This document shows, piece by piece, positions 44,817 through 55,476 of a DNA stretch of 64,000 nucleotides. Below the pieces are notes generated by a model that ran no database searches, was not told where the DNA came from, and saw nothing but the letters and a program-made list of their open reading frames with translations. The stretch is from Candidatus Litorirhabdus singularis (GTDB taxonomy: Bacteria > Pseudomonadota > Gammaproteobacteria > Pseudomonadales > Halieaceae), in NCBI RefSeq assembly GCF_026262625.1, contig NZ_SHNN01000001.1:248001-312000 (forward strand), written 5' to 3'. The position numbers and the translations under genes are program-made. Numbering within the stretch: position 1 is the stretch's first letter; each line of letters starts with the position of its first letter.

Positions 44817-46952
44817 TCAGCGCCTGCGCCAGGTATGAAAATGCTCTACCCACTGCAGCAAGCGCTCGGGTTTGTGGGCCTTACGCCACTCACTGGCGGC
44901 AAATTTGTTGGCCTCGGCCAATGTTGGGTAGACGTGCACAGTACCCAGTATTTTGTTCAGACCAAGACCATGCTTCATCGCCAAAACGTACTCGGCCAGC
45001 AGCTCAGCAGCGTGATAGCCCACAATAGTGACTCCCAGTATTTTGTCCTTACCGGGCGGTGTCAGCACTTTTACAAAGCCGTGACCTTCGCCATCAGCAA
45101 TGGCGCGATCCAGATCATCAATGTCGTAGCGGGTCACCTCGACCTTAATCCCCTGGGCATTGGCATCGGCTTCATTCAGGCCCACTCTGGCGACTTCGGG
45201 AGAAGTAAAGGTCGCCCAGGGCACCACCGAGTAGTCAACCTCGAAGCGCTTATAGCCTCCAAACAGGCAATTGACGGTGGCAAACCAGGCCTGATGACTG
45301 GCCATATGAGTAAATTGATAGGGACCGGCCACATCACCGGCGGCGTATACACCTGGCACCGTGGTGCAAAGATACTCGTCAACTTCCAGCGTACCGGTAT
45401 CGCTCAGCCCAACTCCCAGCTCTTCCAACCCCATACCCTCAACATTGGCGCGCCGCCCCAAAGCTACCAACACCCGATCGTAACTGACGCTGACGCGATC
45501 GCCGGCGTAGTCAAATTCGGCGCTGCAGCCACTTTCATCTTGAGCGAACTGCACGGCGCGGTGATTGACCAGCACACTGACACCACATGCCTGCAACGCC
45601 TCATGCACCAGCGCCGAGACCTCAGAGTCTTCGCGCGGTAACACCTGCGGCGCCATATCTACCAATGTCACCGCACTGCCCAAGCTGGCAAAACTCTGCG
45701 CCAATTCACAACCAATCGGTCCCGCGCCCATAACCAACAGACGCTGCGGTAGCTCAGTTAGCCCCCATATAGTGTCCGAGGTTAGATAGTCCTGCTCGGC
45801 CAACCCTGGTATCGGCGGCACCAGCGGCCGCGCACCGCTGGCGATAATGATATTGCGCGCACTGCGCACTTCATCACCAATTTTGACTTCCCAGGGTGAG
45901 ATCAAACGTGCCTCGCCAGCAATGCAGTTAACCCCCAGCGAGGTAAAACGCTCCACCGAATCATGCGGCTCTATGCGCGCAATAACCGATTTCACCCGCT
46001 GCATGACTTCGGGGAATTCTACCGCCACCTGCACAGGTGCCAGCCCAAACTCAGGGGCACGGCGCATATACTCGGCGATACGCGCACTGCGAATCAGCGC
46101 CTTGCTCGGCACACAACCGGTATTGAGGCAGTCTCCGCCCATCTTGTCCCGCTCCACCAGGGACACCTTGGCCTTCACCGTTGCCGCTATTAACGCTGCC
46201 ACCAGCCCCGCCGAACCAGCTCCGATCACCAGCACGTTGTCATCAAACACCTTGGGGCGCTTGAACTTGCCTAGAATGCGGCGACTGCGCACCCAGACCA
46301 GCACGCGCTGCGCCAGCAAGGGAAAAAGACCCAGCAGCACAAAACTGCCGATTAACCCAGGTGACAGAATCCCTTCCAGACCCTCCAACTGGCCCAGCTG
46401 GGTGCCGGCATTAACAAACACAGCAGTTGCCGGCAGCATGCCAAGTTGACTCACCCAGTAGAAGCGACGCAACGAAATTGGCAACAATCCCATCACCAGG
46501 TTAATCACGAAAAACGGGAACAGCGGCACCAGCCTCAGGCCAAACAGATACAAGGCGCCCTCACGGGCGAAACCGGCGTTGACCGACTTCAACGGCTCCT
46601 GAAACCGGCCCTGCACCCAGTCACGCAGCAGAATCCTTGCTACCAGACAGGCCAGAGTGGCGCCAATACTGCTGGCAAAGGAGACCAGCAACAATCCATA
46701 CCAAAAACCAAACAGCGCGCCACCGGCCAGCGTCATAACGGCGGCACCGGGCAGTGACAGAGCGGTCACCGCGATATACACCAGCATATAGAGCAAGCCA
46801 GCCAGCAGCGGATTGGCAGCGTAGAACTCTGCCAGACTGTCGAGTTGCTGCTGCAGGTTGTCTACCTGCAGGAATCTGCCCAGATCAAGCGCAAACCAGG
46901 CTCCGATGCCCAGTACCAATACCAAGAACGTGATTTTTTGCTTCGTGTTCAA
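44817..46952 (-). CDS. TVP38/VTT-domain fused to FAD pyridine-nucleotide-disulfide oxidoreductase
   Basis: A 711-residue fusion. Residues 1-220 are an inner-membrane VTT/TVP38 (SNARE-associated) domain with five or six helices ([20 protein letters not shown] near residue 70; [17 protein letters not shown]). From about residue 235 it is a dihydrolipoamide/mercuric-reductase-like flavoprotein: FAD loop [15 protein letters not shown], redox-active [20 protein letters not shown] loop [32 protein letters not shown] and C-terminal [14 protein letters not shown]. The electron acceptor is unknown. The gene has its own gap upstream and faces trxA across 177 bp. Confidence 0.9.
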   Translation of the reverse strand: MNTKQKITFLVLVLGIGAWFALDLGRFLQVDNLQQQLDSLAEFYAANPLLAGLLYMLVYIAVTALSLPGAAVMTLAGGALFGFWYGLLLVSFASSIGATLACLVARILLRDWVQGRFQEPLKSVNAGFAREGALYLFGLRLVPLFPFFVINLVMGLLPISLRRFYWVSQLGMLPATAVFVNAGTQLGQLEGLEGILSPGLIGSFVLLGLFPLLAQRVLVWVRSRRILGKFKRPKVFDDNVLVIGAGSAGLVAALIAATVKAKVSLVERDKMGGDCLNTGCVPSKALIRSARIAEYMRRAPEFGLAPVQVAVEFPEVMQRVKSVIARIEPHDSVERFTSLGVNCIAGEARLISPWEVKIGDEVRSARNIIIASGARPLVPPIPGLAEQDYLTSDTIWGLTELPQRLLVMGAGPIGCELAQSFASLGSAVTLVDMAPQVLPREDSEVSALVHEALQACGVSVLVNHRAVQFAQDESGCSAEFDYAGDRVSVSYDRVLVALGRRANVEGMGLEELGVGLSDTGTLEVDEYLCTTVPGVYAAGDVAGPYQFTHMASHQAWFATVNCLFGGYKRFEVDYSVVPWATFTSPEVARVGLNEADANAQGIKVEVTRYDIDDLDRAIADGEGHGFVKVLTPPGKDKILGVTIVGYHAAELLAEYVLAMKHGLGLNKILGTVHVYPTLAEANKFAASEWRKAHKPERLLQWVEHFHTWRRR

Positions 46953-47043
46953 TACCCATCTCCCTTGCTGTGTCGCCGCCAGATGTTATACCAATTCCAA
47001 CTAAGTTGATGACAAAAAACTCTAGCGTCAGCTCTCCTTCGCA

Positions 47044-47072
47044 CTTGTGCGTCTCCGGCACAGTGGTATTAT
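47044..47072 (+). promoter_or_regulatory. trxA promoter with extended -10
   Basis: TTGTGC (47045-47050) and TATTAT (47067-47072) are separated by 16 bp, and TG at 47064-47065 makes an extended -10 (TGGTATTAT). Transcription would begin near 47079, about 50 bases before the trxA start. Confidence 0.5.
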
Positions 47073-47129
47073 TCTGCCCTCAAACCACGCAACGCTTGCT
47101 GGCGGCATGAGCCAGTTATGGAGAACACG

Positions 47130-47456
47130 ATGAGCGAACACATCCAGCACGTTTCTGATGACAGTTTTGATAAAGACGTACTCAATGCCGATATCCCCGT
47201 ACTGGTAGATTTCTGGGCCGAGTGGTGTGGTCCCTGCAAAATGATCGCGCCCGTATTGAGCGAGATTGCCGATGAGTACGCTGGCCGACTCAAAGTCTGT
47301 AAAGTAGACGTAGATGCAAACCCAGAAATTCCGCCAAAATTTGGCATTCGCGGCATTCCTACCTTAATCCTGTTCAAGGACGGCAATGCTGAAGCAACAA
47401 AAGTTGGCGCCTTGTCGAAGACCCAACTCATGGAATTTGTCAACGAATCGATCTAG
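47130..47456 (+). CDS. trxA: Thioredoxin 1
   Basis: Small cytoplasmic disulfide reductase of 108 residues with the active site [14 protein letters not shown] (Cys-Gly-Pro-Cys), the cis-proline [10 protein letters not shown] and the conserved Asp in VLVDFW. Family length is normal. ATG at 47130 was preferred over 47118 because it gives the usual N-terminus and has TATGGAG before it. It is the next gene before rho, as in many gammaproteobacteria. Confidence 0.96.
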   Translation: MSEHIQHVSDDSFDKDVLNADIPVLVDFWAEWCGPCKMIAPVLSEIADEYAGRLKVCKVDVDANPEIPPKFGIRGIPTLILFKDGNAEATKVGALSKTQLMEFVNESI

Positions 47457-47768
47457 TCAAATTTGCCGGGGGCTATAGACGCCCCCCCATACCCGTGCTA
47501 CATTTCTGTTGCTGCCCTATTCTTTTGCAGCCTAAAACCCAATAACAAGCAACCAGAACCTCGCATATCATCATCGCGGGGCACTCACGGAAGCCGTTAT
47601 AAACCTGAAGCCGTTGTAAAACTTAAGTCGTTATCAGCCATCCGTCGCTCTCCATTTGCGCACTGGCCGCAAGCGGCTGAAACCCCCGGCATCAATTCCG
47701 ATTCCATATCGCGCAGTAACATTCCAAATAGCGCACCCCAACTTCTGAGATAACTTCTTATACTTCCT
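47457..47768 (+). other. 312-bp trxA-rho gap and rho leader
   Basis: No convincing gene. After the trxA stop is a short hairpin (GGGGGC at 47468-47473 with GCCCCC at 47481-47486) without a T-run. The next stretch (47487-47580) is rich in C and poor in G (roughly 30 C to 11 G in 90 bases), like a Rho-binding rut segment. Tandem repeats follow (47590-47637). A 97-codon open frame from 47463 lacks a ribosome site and any known motif, so I do not annotate it. Confidence 0.6.
47590..47637 (+). repeat. Imperfect tandem repeats in the rho leader
   Basis: Three consecutive units beginning GAAGCCGTTATAAACCT (47590-47606), GAAGCCGTTGTAAAACTT (47607-47624) and AAGTCGTTATCAG (47625-47637). The first two differ at a few positions; the third is shorter and diverged. 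They lie in untranslated RNA about 130-180 bases before rho. Confidence 0.6.
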
Positions 47769-49037
47769 ATGAATCTGACTGACCTAAAAACAAAATCAAC
47801 CCAGGAACTCATCGACATTGCCAAGGAAATTGGCATCGACAATGTCGGGCGTACTCGTAAACAAGATATCATTTTCAATATCCTGAAGCGTCACGCTAAA
47901 AGTGGTGAGGATATCTATGGCGATGGCGTGCTGGAGATACTTCAGGACGGCTTCGGCTTCCTGCGCTCCGCCGAAGGCTCATATCTGGCCGGACCGGACG
48001 ATATTTATGTTTCACCCAGTCAGATAAGACGCTTTAACTTGCGCACCGGTGACACGGTTACTGGAAAGATTCGACCCCCGAAAGACAGTGAGCGCTATTT
48101 TGCCCTGCTCAAGGTCGATGAGGTCAACTTTGATAAGCCGGAAAACTCCAAGCACAAGATTCTGTTCGAAAACCTGACACCCCTGTTTCCCAACAAGCGC
48201 CTGCAATTGGAAAAAGGTAATGGCAGTACAGAAGATCTCACGGGTCGCATCATTGATCTGGTCGCACCCATCGGCAAAGGCCAGCGCGGTCTGCTGGTAG
48301 CACCGCCGAAAGCCGGTAAAACTATCATGATGCAGAATATCGCCCAGGCGATTATCAGCAATAACCCCGAATGCGATGTAATTGTGTTGTTGATCGATGA
48401 GCGTCCGGAAGAAGTCACCGAGATGCAACGTTCGGTAGGTGCCCAGGGCGCTGAAGTGGTTGCGTCAACCTTCGATGAGCCTCCTTCGCGCCATGTTCAG
48501 GTAGCCGATATGGTCATCGAGAAGGCCAAGCGACTGGTAGAACATAAGCGCGATGTGATTATTCTGCTCGACTCTATTACCCGTCTGGCCAGAGCCTACA
48601 ACACGGTCATCCCAAGTTCTGGCAAAGTCCTTACCGGTGGCGTCGACGCCCATGCACTGGAACGTCCCAAGCGCTTTTTCGGCGCGGCAAGAAATATTGA
48701 AGAAGGCGGCAGTCTGTCGATTATTGCAACAGCCCTGGTGGATACTGGCTCCAAGATGGACGAAGTGATCTACGAGGAGTTCAAAGGCACCGGTAATATG
48801 GAGCTGCATCTGGACCGCAAGATTTCGGAGAAACGAATTTACCCCTCAATCAATATTCGTCGCTCCGGCACCCGTCGCGAAGACCTGTTGACCGGTGAAG
48901 ATGAATTGCAGCGCATGTGGATTCTGCGCAAGTTGTTACATGGTATGGAAGACACCGCAGCCGTTGAGTTCCTGCTCGACAAGTTACGTGGTTCCAAGAC
49001 CAACGAAGAATTCTTCCTCTCAATGAAACGTAAGTGA
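47769..49037 (+). CDS. rho: Transcription termination factor Rho
   Basis: Hexameric RNA-dependent ATPase of 422 residues that ends transcription. The N-terminal cold-shock-like RNA-binding domain ([12 protein letters not shown] near residue 58), the Walker A loop [14 protein letters not shown] near residue 180, [13 protein letters not shown] (catalytic Glu/Walker B region) and the Q/R loops [11 protein letters not shown] and [16 protein letters not shown] are present. The start ATG is at 47769. It overlaps ubiD by four bases. Confidence 0.98.
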   Translation: MNLTDLKTKSTQELIDIAKEIGIDNVGRTRKQDIIFNILKRHAKSGEDIYGDGVLEILQDGFGFLRSAEGSYLAGPDDIYVSPSQIRRFNLRTGDTVTGKIRPPKDSERYFALLKVDEVNFDKPENSKHKILFENLTPLFPNKRLQLEKGNGSTEDLTGRIIDLVAPIGKGQRGLLVAPPKAGKTIMMQNIAQAIISNNPECDVIVLLIDERPEEVTEMQRSVGAQGAEVVASTFDEPPSRHVQVADMVIEKAKRLVEHKRDVIILLDSITRLARAYNTVIPSSGKVLTGGVDAHALERPKRFFGAARNIEEGGSLSIIATALVDTGSKMDEVIYEEFKGTGNMELHLDRKISEKRIYPSINIRRSGTRREDLLTGEDELQRMWILRKLLHGMEDTAAVEFLLDKLRGSKTNEEFFLSMKRK

Positions 49038-50515
49038 AGTATAAAGACCTACGAGAATTCATTCAGCACCTGGAAGCACGCGGTGAGCTAAAGCGGATCA
49101 CGGTTGAGGTAGACCCTTACCTTGAAATGACCGAAATCTGTGACCGCACCCTTAAGCAGGGTGGCCCAGCGCTGCTGTTTGAAAATCCGCGCGGCTACAA
49201 CACACCGGTACTGGCCAACCTGTTCGGCACTGAACTGCGGGTAGCCTTGGGCATGGGCCAGGAAAGTCTGACCGCATTACGTGAGGTCGGCGAACTGCTG
49301 GCCTATCTGCGCCAGCCCGACCCGCCCAAGGGGTTACGTGATGCCTGGGACAAGATGCCCGTACTGAAACAAGTACTGAACATGGCGCCCAAGCTTCTCA
49401 ACAACGCTCCCTGCCAACATCATGTGAAGCAAGGCGACGACGTTGACCTGACTACCCTACCTATTCAAACCTGTTGGCCAGGTGACGCAGGCCCACTGGT
49501 CACTTGGCCTCTGGTGATTACCCGCGGACCCAACAAAGAACGCCAGAATCTTGGCATTTACCGGATGCAACTGCTGGGCAAGAACAAGCTCATCATGCGC
49601 TGGTTGTCACACCGTGGCGGCGCACTGGATTATCGGGAATGGCAGCAGACCAATCCCGGCGAGCGCTATCCGGTTGCGGTGGCACTGGGCGCCGACCCAG
49701 CGACTACCCTGGGCGCAGTTACCCCGGTCCCGGATGGCATCTCAGAATACGCCTTTGCCGGGCTACTGCGCGGCGCTAAAACAGAACTGGTACGCTGCTA
49801 CTCCCCAGCGTGTCGCGAGCATGATCTGCAAGTACCGGCAACGGCGGAATATATACTGGAAGGCTACCTGGAGCCCGGCGAAGAGGCCGAGGAAGGTCCG
49901 TTTGGTGATCACACCGGCTACTATAACGAAGTAGACAAGTTTCCCGTTTTTACAGTGGATACCATTACCCACCGTGAAAACCCCATCTATCACAGCACCT
50001 ACACCGGCCGGCCGCCGGATGAACCTTCTATTCTGGGTCTAGCACTGAACGAAGTGTTTATCCCGATCCTGCAGAAGCAGTTTCCGGAAATCGTCGATTT
50101 TTATCTGCCGCCGGAGGGCTGCTCCTATCGACTAGCAGTCATCACCATGCGTAAAGAGTACCCGGGGCATGCCAAACGCGTGATGATGGGAGCCTGGTCA
50201 TTCCTGCGCCAATTCATGTATACCAAATTCCTCATCGTGACGGATGATGACGTCAACGCCCGCAACTGGGACGATGTAATCTGGGCAATGACCACGCGCA
50301 TGGACCCACAGCGGGACTGTGTGATGATTGAAAACACACCTATCGACTATCTCGACTTTGCCTCACCCGTATCAGGGCTGGGATCCAAGATTGGCATGGA
50401 CGCGACCAATAAATGGCCCGGTGAAACCACCCGCGAGTGGGGTGAACCTATCGCGCAGGATCCTGCCGTCAAGCAACACATTGACGACATCTGGGCACAA
50501 CTTGGTATCGATTGA
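49034..50515 (+). CDS. ubiD: 3-polyprenyl-4-hydroxybenzoate carboxy-lyase
   Basis: Prenylated-FMN-dependent decarboxylase of 493 residues in ubiquinone synthesis. The GTG start sits in the sequence AAGTGAAG, overlapping the rho stop (GTGA). Motifs include the N-terminal [20 protein letters not shown], the prFMN-binding region [16 protein letters not shown] near residue 174, [20 protein letters not shown] near residues 290-310 and ending with [18 protein letters not shown]. The position right after rho is unusual among genes of this pathway but keeps the strand. Confidence 0.95.
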   Translation: MKYKDLREFIQHLEARGELKRITVEVDPYLEMTEICDRTLKQGGPALLFENPRGYNTPVLANLFGTELRVALGMGQESLTALREVGELLAYLRQPDPPKGLRDAWDKMPVLKQVLNMAPKLLNNAPCQHHVKQGDDVDLTTLPIQTCWPGDAGPLVTWPLVITRGPNKERQNLGIYRMQLLGKNKLIMRWLSHRGGALDYREWQQTNPGERYPVAVALGADPATTLGAVTPVPDGISEYAFAGLLRGAKTELVRCYSPACREHDLQVPATAEYILEGYLEPGEEAEEGPFGDHTGYYNEVDKFPVFTVDTITHRENPIYHSTYTGRPPDEPSILGLALNEVFIPILQKQFPEIVDFYLPPEGCSYRLAVITMRKEYPGHAKRVMMGAWSFLRQFMYTKFLIVTDDDVNARNWDDVIWAMTTRMDPQRDCVMIENTPIDYLDFASPVSGLGSKIGMDATNKWPGETTREWGEPIAQDPAVKQHIDDIWAQLGID

Positions 50516-50576
50516 TGGTAGTCTCTAGCGCAAAACCGGTTAGAGCATTCAGCAGCACGGGACCCCAGCACCAGCC

Positions 50577-52193
50577 ATGAGAACATCCACCCGCTATAGC
50601 GTACTCTTTTTCACAGTCCTGCTGGTGATATACCTGCTGGCACTGGACGACATTGCCAAGCCGCTGTTCGAGCGCCAGGCCAGTGCCATGTATGGTGCCG
50701 AAGTCAGCATTGATCGCATGAAGATATCACCCTTCGTTGGCAAGGTGACCTTGTTTGATTTGCAGGTCGCAGATCGCACTAACCCCTGGCGCAATCTGGC
50801 AAGCGCCGAACGTACCTACTTTGATATCGACATGTTAAAGCTCGCCAAGGATGAGTTAGAACTGGATTCGTTGGTCATCGACGGCTTCGTAGTCTTCGCG
50901 CCGCGTACTACCGAGGCAGAGATTTTAAGACCGCTGCTGGCCGCCGAGAGCGACTTGGCAAGATCTACCCTGCCAGACCCGCAGACCGACAATCTCGATC
51001 AGCTGACAGCCAGATATCAGGCTGCTTTTGAGGCTGACCTGCAGCAATTGCGACAGACCTTTATTGTCGCCGAGGGAAAATGGCTGCAGGCTATCGCCAG
51101 CTTGCCTGATGGCGCCACCCTGAATGCCTACCAGAGCCAGTTGGAAGCGCTACCCCGAGCCTCGGATGGGAGCCTCACGGACCCGGCCGCAGTCATGCAG
51201 GCAAGATCCATACACGCGGAGATTGCTGCTGAACTGGCCCGAGTGGAGGAGTTGCGAGCGGATTTCATAGGCGAAGTCGAAGCACTCTCAATGTTGCTTG
51301 ATAAGGCTCCGGAGCTGGCAGCAACGCACACGCAGCGTCTGCTCAGTGATCGTGGCATGAATACAGAGCAAGTCGCCAGACTGGCCAATCAATTGCTGCG
51401 CGGTGACCTCACCGGCGTGCTCCAACAAGTGCTGGCCCCGATTGCTTTCTCCAACGCGGGCAGCATCACTGAGACCGGCGTAATGCCTATCTACATTGCC
51501 AATGCCACTATCAACGGACCGCTGCTGCCATCCGCCAAAAACTCACAGGTACAGGGCACCTTGCAAGATTTCGTGTGGCCACTGCAGTTGGCCAGCAAGC
51601 CGGCAACGCTGACCCTGTCGGGTACCGGCGCCGGCGGCGGCAGCCTGCAATTACGAGCCCAGGTAGACCACAGCGACCAGACCGACGATACCGTCAGTGT
51701 GGAAATTGTAGACCTGATGTTGAGAGACATGAGACTGGAAGGCAACCCACAGCTGGATATAGTCATGCAGCGGGCTCGAGCTTCCATCAGCGGCACACTA
51801 ACCGCGCGCGGCGAAGTGCTCAGCGGCGAAATAGTACAACGCTATACAGAGGCCGATCTGACCACCAGTCTCGCCGATGATGCGGGTGAGGCGGCGCAAC
51901 TGATTGCAGCCATTTTAGACTCTACCGATGCTTTCGCTATGCGACTGAGCTTTGCCGGTACCGTTACCTCTCCACAGATCAGGTTTACGTCAGATATGGA
52001 TACGCGCGTGGAACAGGCGATCAGCGAACGCCTGAAGAGTCAGATAAGTGAGTTCAGCGAGCAATTGGGTCAGCGCTTTCGCAGCGAAGTGGGACCTGAA
52101 ATAGATAGCGCCAGAGACCGGATAGAACAGCTGCAGAAGCTGGATGCCGCGCTGCAACTCAGCCTGCAGCGGCTTGGCGAGCTACAGGATTAA
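50577..52193 (+). CDS. TIGR03545/AsmA-like periplasmic membrane-anchored protein
   Basis: A 538-residue protein with an N-terminal membrane helix (residues 8-23) and a periplasmic region that starts with AKPLFERQASAMYGAEVSID and KVTLFDLQVADRTNPWRNL, the AsmA/TIGR03545 pattern. Long charged helices occupy the middle (residues 120-240), and beta-rich segments follow (SLQLRAQVDHSDQ near residue 358). The C-terminus is a coiled-coil with SRDRIEQLQKLDAAL-type heptads. Function unknown; AsmA-like proteins work in envelope lipid transport. No TIGR03546 partner is next to it. ATG at 50577 was chosen because it starts the helix. Confidence 0.6.
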   Translation: MRTSTRYSVLFFTVLLVIYLLALDDIAKPLFERQASAMYGAEVSIDRMKISPFVGKVTLFDLQVADRTNPWRNLASAERTYFDIDMLKLAKDELELDSLVIDGFVVFAPRTTEAEILRPLLAAESDLARSTLPDPQTDNLDQLTARYQAAFEADLQQLRQTFIVAEGKWLQAIASLPDGATLNAYQSQLEALPRASDGSLTDPAAVMQARSIHAEIAAELARVEELRADFIGEVEALSMLLDKAPELAATHTQRLLSDRGMNTEQVARLANQLLRGDLTGVLQQVLAPIAFSNAGSITETGVMPIYIANATINGPLLPSAKNSQVQGTLQDFVWPLQLASKPATLTLSGTGAGGGSLQLRAQVDHSDQTDDTVSVEIVDLMLRDMRLEGNPQLDIVMQRARASISGTLTARGEVLSGEIVQRYTEADLTTSLADDAGEAAQLIAAILDSTDAFAMRLSFAGTVTSPQIRFTSDMDTRVEQAISERLKSQISEFSEQLGQRFRSEVGPEIDSARDRIEQLQKLDAALQLSLQRLGELQD

Positions 52194-52217
52194 CGGCCCG
52201 CGGCTGCTTTACTCAGC

Positions 52218-53435
52218 CTAGGTCTGGCCAGCAGAGGGCTGCGGCAAGTCTGGCAGGGAGTAATGCCGGAGCAACCCATTTCGATACTCTTGCGCACTTT
52301 TTTCACGCATTCCCAGGCTAAATAACAAGCGCGCCAGCTCGGCATTACCTTCGGCTGTTGGGCGCGAGCCCTGCGCCTTTTCAAAATATTCTCTTGCCTG
52401 ACCCCAAAGCTTATTTGACAGCGCCAAGCGGCCCAGGCACAGCAACAGATCGGCATCATTAGGGTGCTTTTTCAACCAGCCCTCTGCTACCGCCAGTCGC
52501 TTGCCTGCATCTTTCCCGGGTAGGATAACGCCATACAGTCGCACCAGCTCAGCGTTCCACTGTTGTTTCAGGGTGCGACGCAGCAGTTTTTCAATGGACA
52601 CAGTGGCACCAGCGGTCATTGCCCTATCGCAGTAGGCCGCGACAAAGCCGGCGTCGGCACGCACCGACTCGGAACACCCGTTCCATACTTGCTCCAGTGC
52701 TGCCACATCAGAGTCAGCATCCTGCAGCAAACCGGTGCACGTGGCCAGATCCAAAACCTGCCGCTGCGGCTCATCGAACAGTTCAAACTTACGCACCTCA
52801 GCCATCAATGGTTGCAGCTTCTGCCAGTCACCCAATACGTGCAGCGCGCGCACTAACATACCTAGAATGCGAGTATCTTTGGGGTAGGCCAGACGCAAGC
52901 CCTCCAGCACCTGGGCCGCGGCAGCGGTCTGCCCGGAATCCAGTAAGAGTTCGGCGCGCGATATACCCACCGCTTTGGTGGCTTTAGCGTCAATACGTTC
53001 GGCGGCCGCCAGATAGCGCTCAGCCTTATCGTTTTCGCCATTGGCCCGGCTCGCGCGTGCTGCCAACAGGTAGTTTACCGCTGGGCTGTCAGAGTCTTCT
53101 GCCGCGCGCACCAGTTCGCGACTGGCCCGCGCCCAATTGCCTTCCATGTAGTTAATCAGCCCAAATCCGGTAAGCCGACGACCCCGGGCCAAACGTCTAT
53201 CGCCCAGCCACAAAGACAAATAGCCGCGGCTGGCCATCAGTCGCCGCAACAAACGCAGCAGGCCATACACCGCAAAATTGAGCAGCAGCAGCAGGAACAG
53301 CCCGACCCAGATACTGGTCTCCAGCGTGAAATTTTCATAGGACAGCAATACGTAGCCGGGGTCGGACTCGATCAAAGCCACCAACCCGACGCCGCCCAGC
53401 AGAGCGATAATGACCCAGAGGAACATGCGCCGCAT
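52218..53435 (-). CDS. hemY: HemY, tetratricopeptide heme-biosynthesis protein
   Basis: A 405-residue inner-membrane protein with two N-terminal helices (residues 4-22 and 40-62), then tandem TPR-like helices (GNWARASRELVRAAEDSDSP, residues 99-118; AAERIDAKATKAVGISRAELL). It is the proteobacterial HemY-N/TPR protein, not the protoporphyrinogen oxidase also called HemY; its role in heme synthesis is indirect. It follows hemX by three bases and ends the hemC-D-X-Y order. Confidence 0.9.
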   Translation of the reverse strand: MRRMFLWVIIALLGGVGLVALIESDPGYVLLSYENFTLETSIWVGLFLLLLLNFAVYGLLRLLRRLMASRGYLSLWLGDRRLARGRRLTGFGLINYMEGNWARASRELVRAAEDSDSPAVNYLLAARASRANGENDKAERYLAAAERIDAKATKAVGISRAELLLDSGQTAAAAQVLEGLRLAYPKDTRILGMLVRALHVLGDWQKLQPLMAEVRKFELFDEPQRQVLDLATCTGLLQDADSDVAALEQVWNGCSESVRADAGFVAAYCDRAMTAGATVSIEKLLRRTLKQQWNAELVRLYGVILPGKDAGKRLAVAEGWLKKHPNDADLLLCLGRLALSNKLWGQAREYFEKAQGSRPTAEGNAELARLLFSLGMREKSAQEYRNGLLRHYSLPDLPQPSAGQT

Positions 53436-53438
53436 GAC

Positions 53439-54707
53439 TCAGCTTCCCCCTGAGGCGAGATGGCGAGTATTTATCACGGTTTTGACTGCCATCATTGAAG
53501 TGCTGATATCCGGATAACTGCGGGTCACCGTCACCCCCGCCAAGGCCTCCAACTCAGTATCCAGCGCCGCTACACCGGCAGTATCCTGATTGAAAAACTC
53601 CGCCAGCCAAAAGCGACAATTGGTAAGACTCTGCTGATACAACTGCTGGTTACCAGACAACAACGCTGCCCGTGATTGCTCCAGCAACATGCGCAGATTC
53701 TGCCTGACCAGTTGCTCCCACTGCGGGCCCATCATGGGTTCGTAGGGCGTATCACGCCGGTTAATCACAATATAGCGCGAGAGTTTCGAACCCGCCGAAT
53801 CGACTCCCTGTTGCAGTCGCTGCTGCCAATCGCCGCTGGGAGCAGGCCCGGTGGTCAGCGCATCCTGCTCCGGTAGTTCGAACAAGCGCAAAGCGTCGAT
53901 CTGTCCCACCAGTGCCTGTAAACGCAGCCAGGTTCCTTCCACATCGACTGCCGGTACGGCACGCAGTGCGGCCAGATCGGCGGCGATGGCGGCGCGCACT
54001 GACAGCAGGTCTGCAGAATCCAGTTCCAGCAATATCTGGTCAGCACTCTGCAGCAAGGCTTTGGCGCTGCGTACATCTGCCGCCATTATGATGCGCTGAT
54101 TGGCTAACCGCAGCAGATACTCCGACTCGGCCAACATCCAGTCTGAACGATCCGTAGTCGCATACTCCAGCAAGCGCTCACGTTGATTGTTCTGGCCATC
54201 CTGCAATGCCGCAAAACGCTGCTCATAATCAGCTGTGCTTTGTTCCAGCTGCCGTTGCAGCCGTTGTTGCTGGGCCGAAAGGTTCTCGCCTATCTCTCGC
54301 TGCTGCACCGCCGCCGACTGCTGCAACGCCGCCAGTTGATTTTGTAACCGGTTCAAGTCAGCCGTAAGGTCGGCTGTTGGTTCCAACAGCTGCCCCTGAT
54401 AGAACATCCAGCCGCTGCCACCCGCAGCAGCAAGCGCCAGCAACAGTGCTACTACCGCAAGCAGCACTGCAGCACCTGATTTACGCGCAGGTGCGGCTTC
54501 TAGCGTAGGTACGGTCGTCGCAACAGCAGGCTCGTCCAACCGTGTGCTCGGCTCATCCGACTCTACGATGGTCGTCGCGATATCACTTTCTTCGGTGTCC
54601 GCAGCAGCGGACTGATTCGCTTCCGACAGTGCCTCATCTTCTGAAGCATCTGCAGAGTCAGCGGCATCGGTACGCTCGTTGTCAGGTTTTTTATCTGTTT
54701 CTTCCAC
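53439..54707 (-). CDS. hemX: HemX, membrane-anchored protein of the hem operon
   Basis: A 422-residue protein named uroporphyrinogen-III C-methyltransferase in databases, though it lacks the SAM-methyltransferase motifs. It has an acidic N-terminal region (residues 1-75), one membrane helix (residues 82-101), a coiled-coil (DLNRLQNQLAALQQSAAVQQ) and a large periplasmic helical part. Start GTG at 54707 has GGAGAGG upstream and overlaps hemD by 17 bp; the longer frame upstream is just hemD on another frame. The order hemC-hemD-hemX-hemY is conserved. Confidence 0.85.
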   Translation of the reverse strand: MEETDKKPDNERTDAADSADASEDEALSEANQSAAADTEESDIATTIVESDEPSTRLDEPAVATTVPTLEAAPARKSGAAVLLAVVALLLALAAAGGSGWMFYQGQLLEPTADLTADLNRLQNQLAALQQSAAVQQREIGENLSAQQQRLQRQLEQSTADYEQRFAALQDGQNNQRERLLEYATTDRSDWMLAESEYLLRLANQRIIMAADVRSAKALLQSADQILLELDSADLLSVRAAIAADLAALRAVPAVDVEGTWLRLQALVGQIDALRLFELPEQDALTTGPAPSGDWQQRLQQGVDSAGSKLSRYIVINRRDTPYEPMMGPQWEQLVRQNLRMLLEQSRAALLSGNQQLYQQSLTNCRFWLAEFFNQDTAGVAALDTELEALAGVTVTRSYPDISTSMMAVKTVINTRHLASGGS

Positions 54708-55476
54708 TTTTAACCTCTCCGGCCAGCCGTTGCGCCAGCGCCTCCAGCATCGCTCCGTCGGTAGCGTTCCCGGCCACCTCAATATTGGTAAACCCCAGTT
54801 CACCAGCCAACCCGGCAACTCGCTGCCCAGGCACCACCAACAGACTGTCCAGTCCGCCCTGTGCAGCGCCTCTGTTCAGCAATGACACCATATTGTGCAA
54901 AGATTCGCCACTATTGACCAACATCGCCAGCGGGCGCGGCTCCCCCAAGAGTTGCTGCAGCTCAACATCGGTATACCAAAAGGGCAAGCGCCGATACACC
55001 GGCAGTGTAGTTACCGCCGCCCCGCGCGCCTGCAATTGCTGCTGCAAATGCTCACGCCCACCTTCGCCCTTCACAATGAGCACGCGCTCCCCGTGACTGT
55101 TCGCCAAACCAGGCAGCGCCAATAGGCCTTCACTGGTCATGGCCTCAAGCGGATACGCCGCGGTCACTCCGTAGCTCTGCAATAAACCCGCTGATGCTGC
55201 CCCGACACAGTAACAGCTCAGCTCTGCCGGCAGCTCAGACCAACGCTGATTGATACGGTCCATACCCACCCGCACGGCATTCGCGCTAACAAAGATGAGG
55301 TGACTAAAACTAGCCAGTTGTTCCAGCGCTTGCTGCGCCTCGTAGGATAGGGTTTGCAACGCCTCTATAACCAGCAGCGGCATTTCCCTTGGCTCCAGAC
55401 CTAGTGCTTTGACTCCCGCGCAAAGAGCTTCATTTTGCCCCTGCGGGCGAGTCACTAAAACCGTAGGGAAACTCAC
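54691..55476 (-). CDS. hemD: Uroporphyrinogen-III synthase
   Basis: Closes the linear tetrapyrrole from HemC into uroporphyrinogen III, inverting ring D. The 261-residue protein shows [20 protein letters not shown] at its start, [16 protein letters not shown] near residue 79 and the [20 protein letters not shown] stretch near residue 120. GTG at 55476 overlaps the hemC stop (GTGA), and the end overlaps hemX. The family is divergent; context adds certainty. Confidence 0.92.
   Translation of the reverse strand: MSFPTVLVTRPQGQNEALCAGVKALGLEPREMPLLVIEALQTLSYEAQQALEQLASFSHLIFVSANAVRVGMDRINQRWSELPAELSCYCVGAASAGLLQSYGVTAAYPLEAMTSEGLLALPGLANSHGERVLIVKGEGGREHLQQQLQARGAAVTTLPVYRRLPFWYTDVELQQLLGEPRPLAMLVNSGESLHNMVSLLNRGAAQGGLDSLLVVPGQRVAGLAGELGFTNIEVAGNATDGAMLEALAQRLAGEVKSGRNR

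Noticed and set aside
44835-45641. 268-codon plus-strand frame opposite the flavoprotein gene
   Set aside because: It is the complement of a strongly conserved FAD-enzyme gene; its sequence shows no family signature.
47468-47486. Hairpin after trxA as an intrinsic terminator
   Set aside because: The stem is GC-rich but no T-run follows; kept only as part of the leader description.
47463-47753. 97-codon open frame between trxA and rho
   Set aside because: No ribosome site, no recognisable domain, composition unlike the neighbours, and it lies in the presumed regulatory leader of rho.
53439-54707. True uroporphyrinogen-III C-methyltransferase activity for HemX
   Set aside because: The SAM-methyltransferase motifs are absent; the name is inherited from database annotation.
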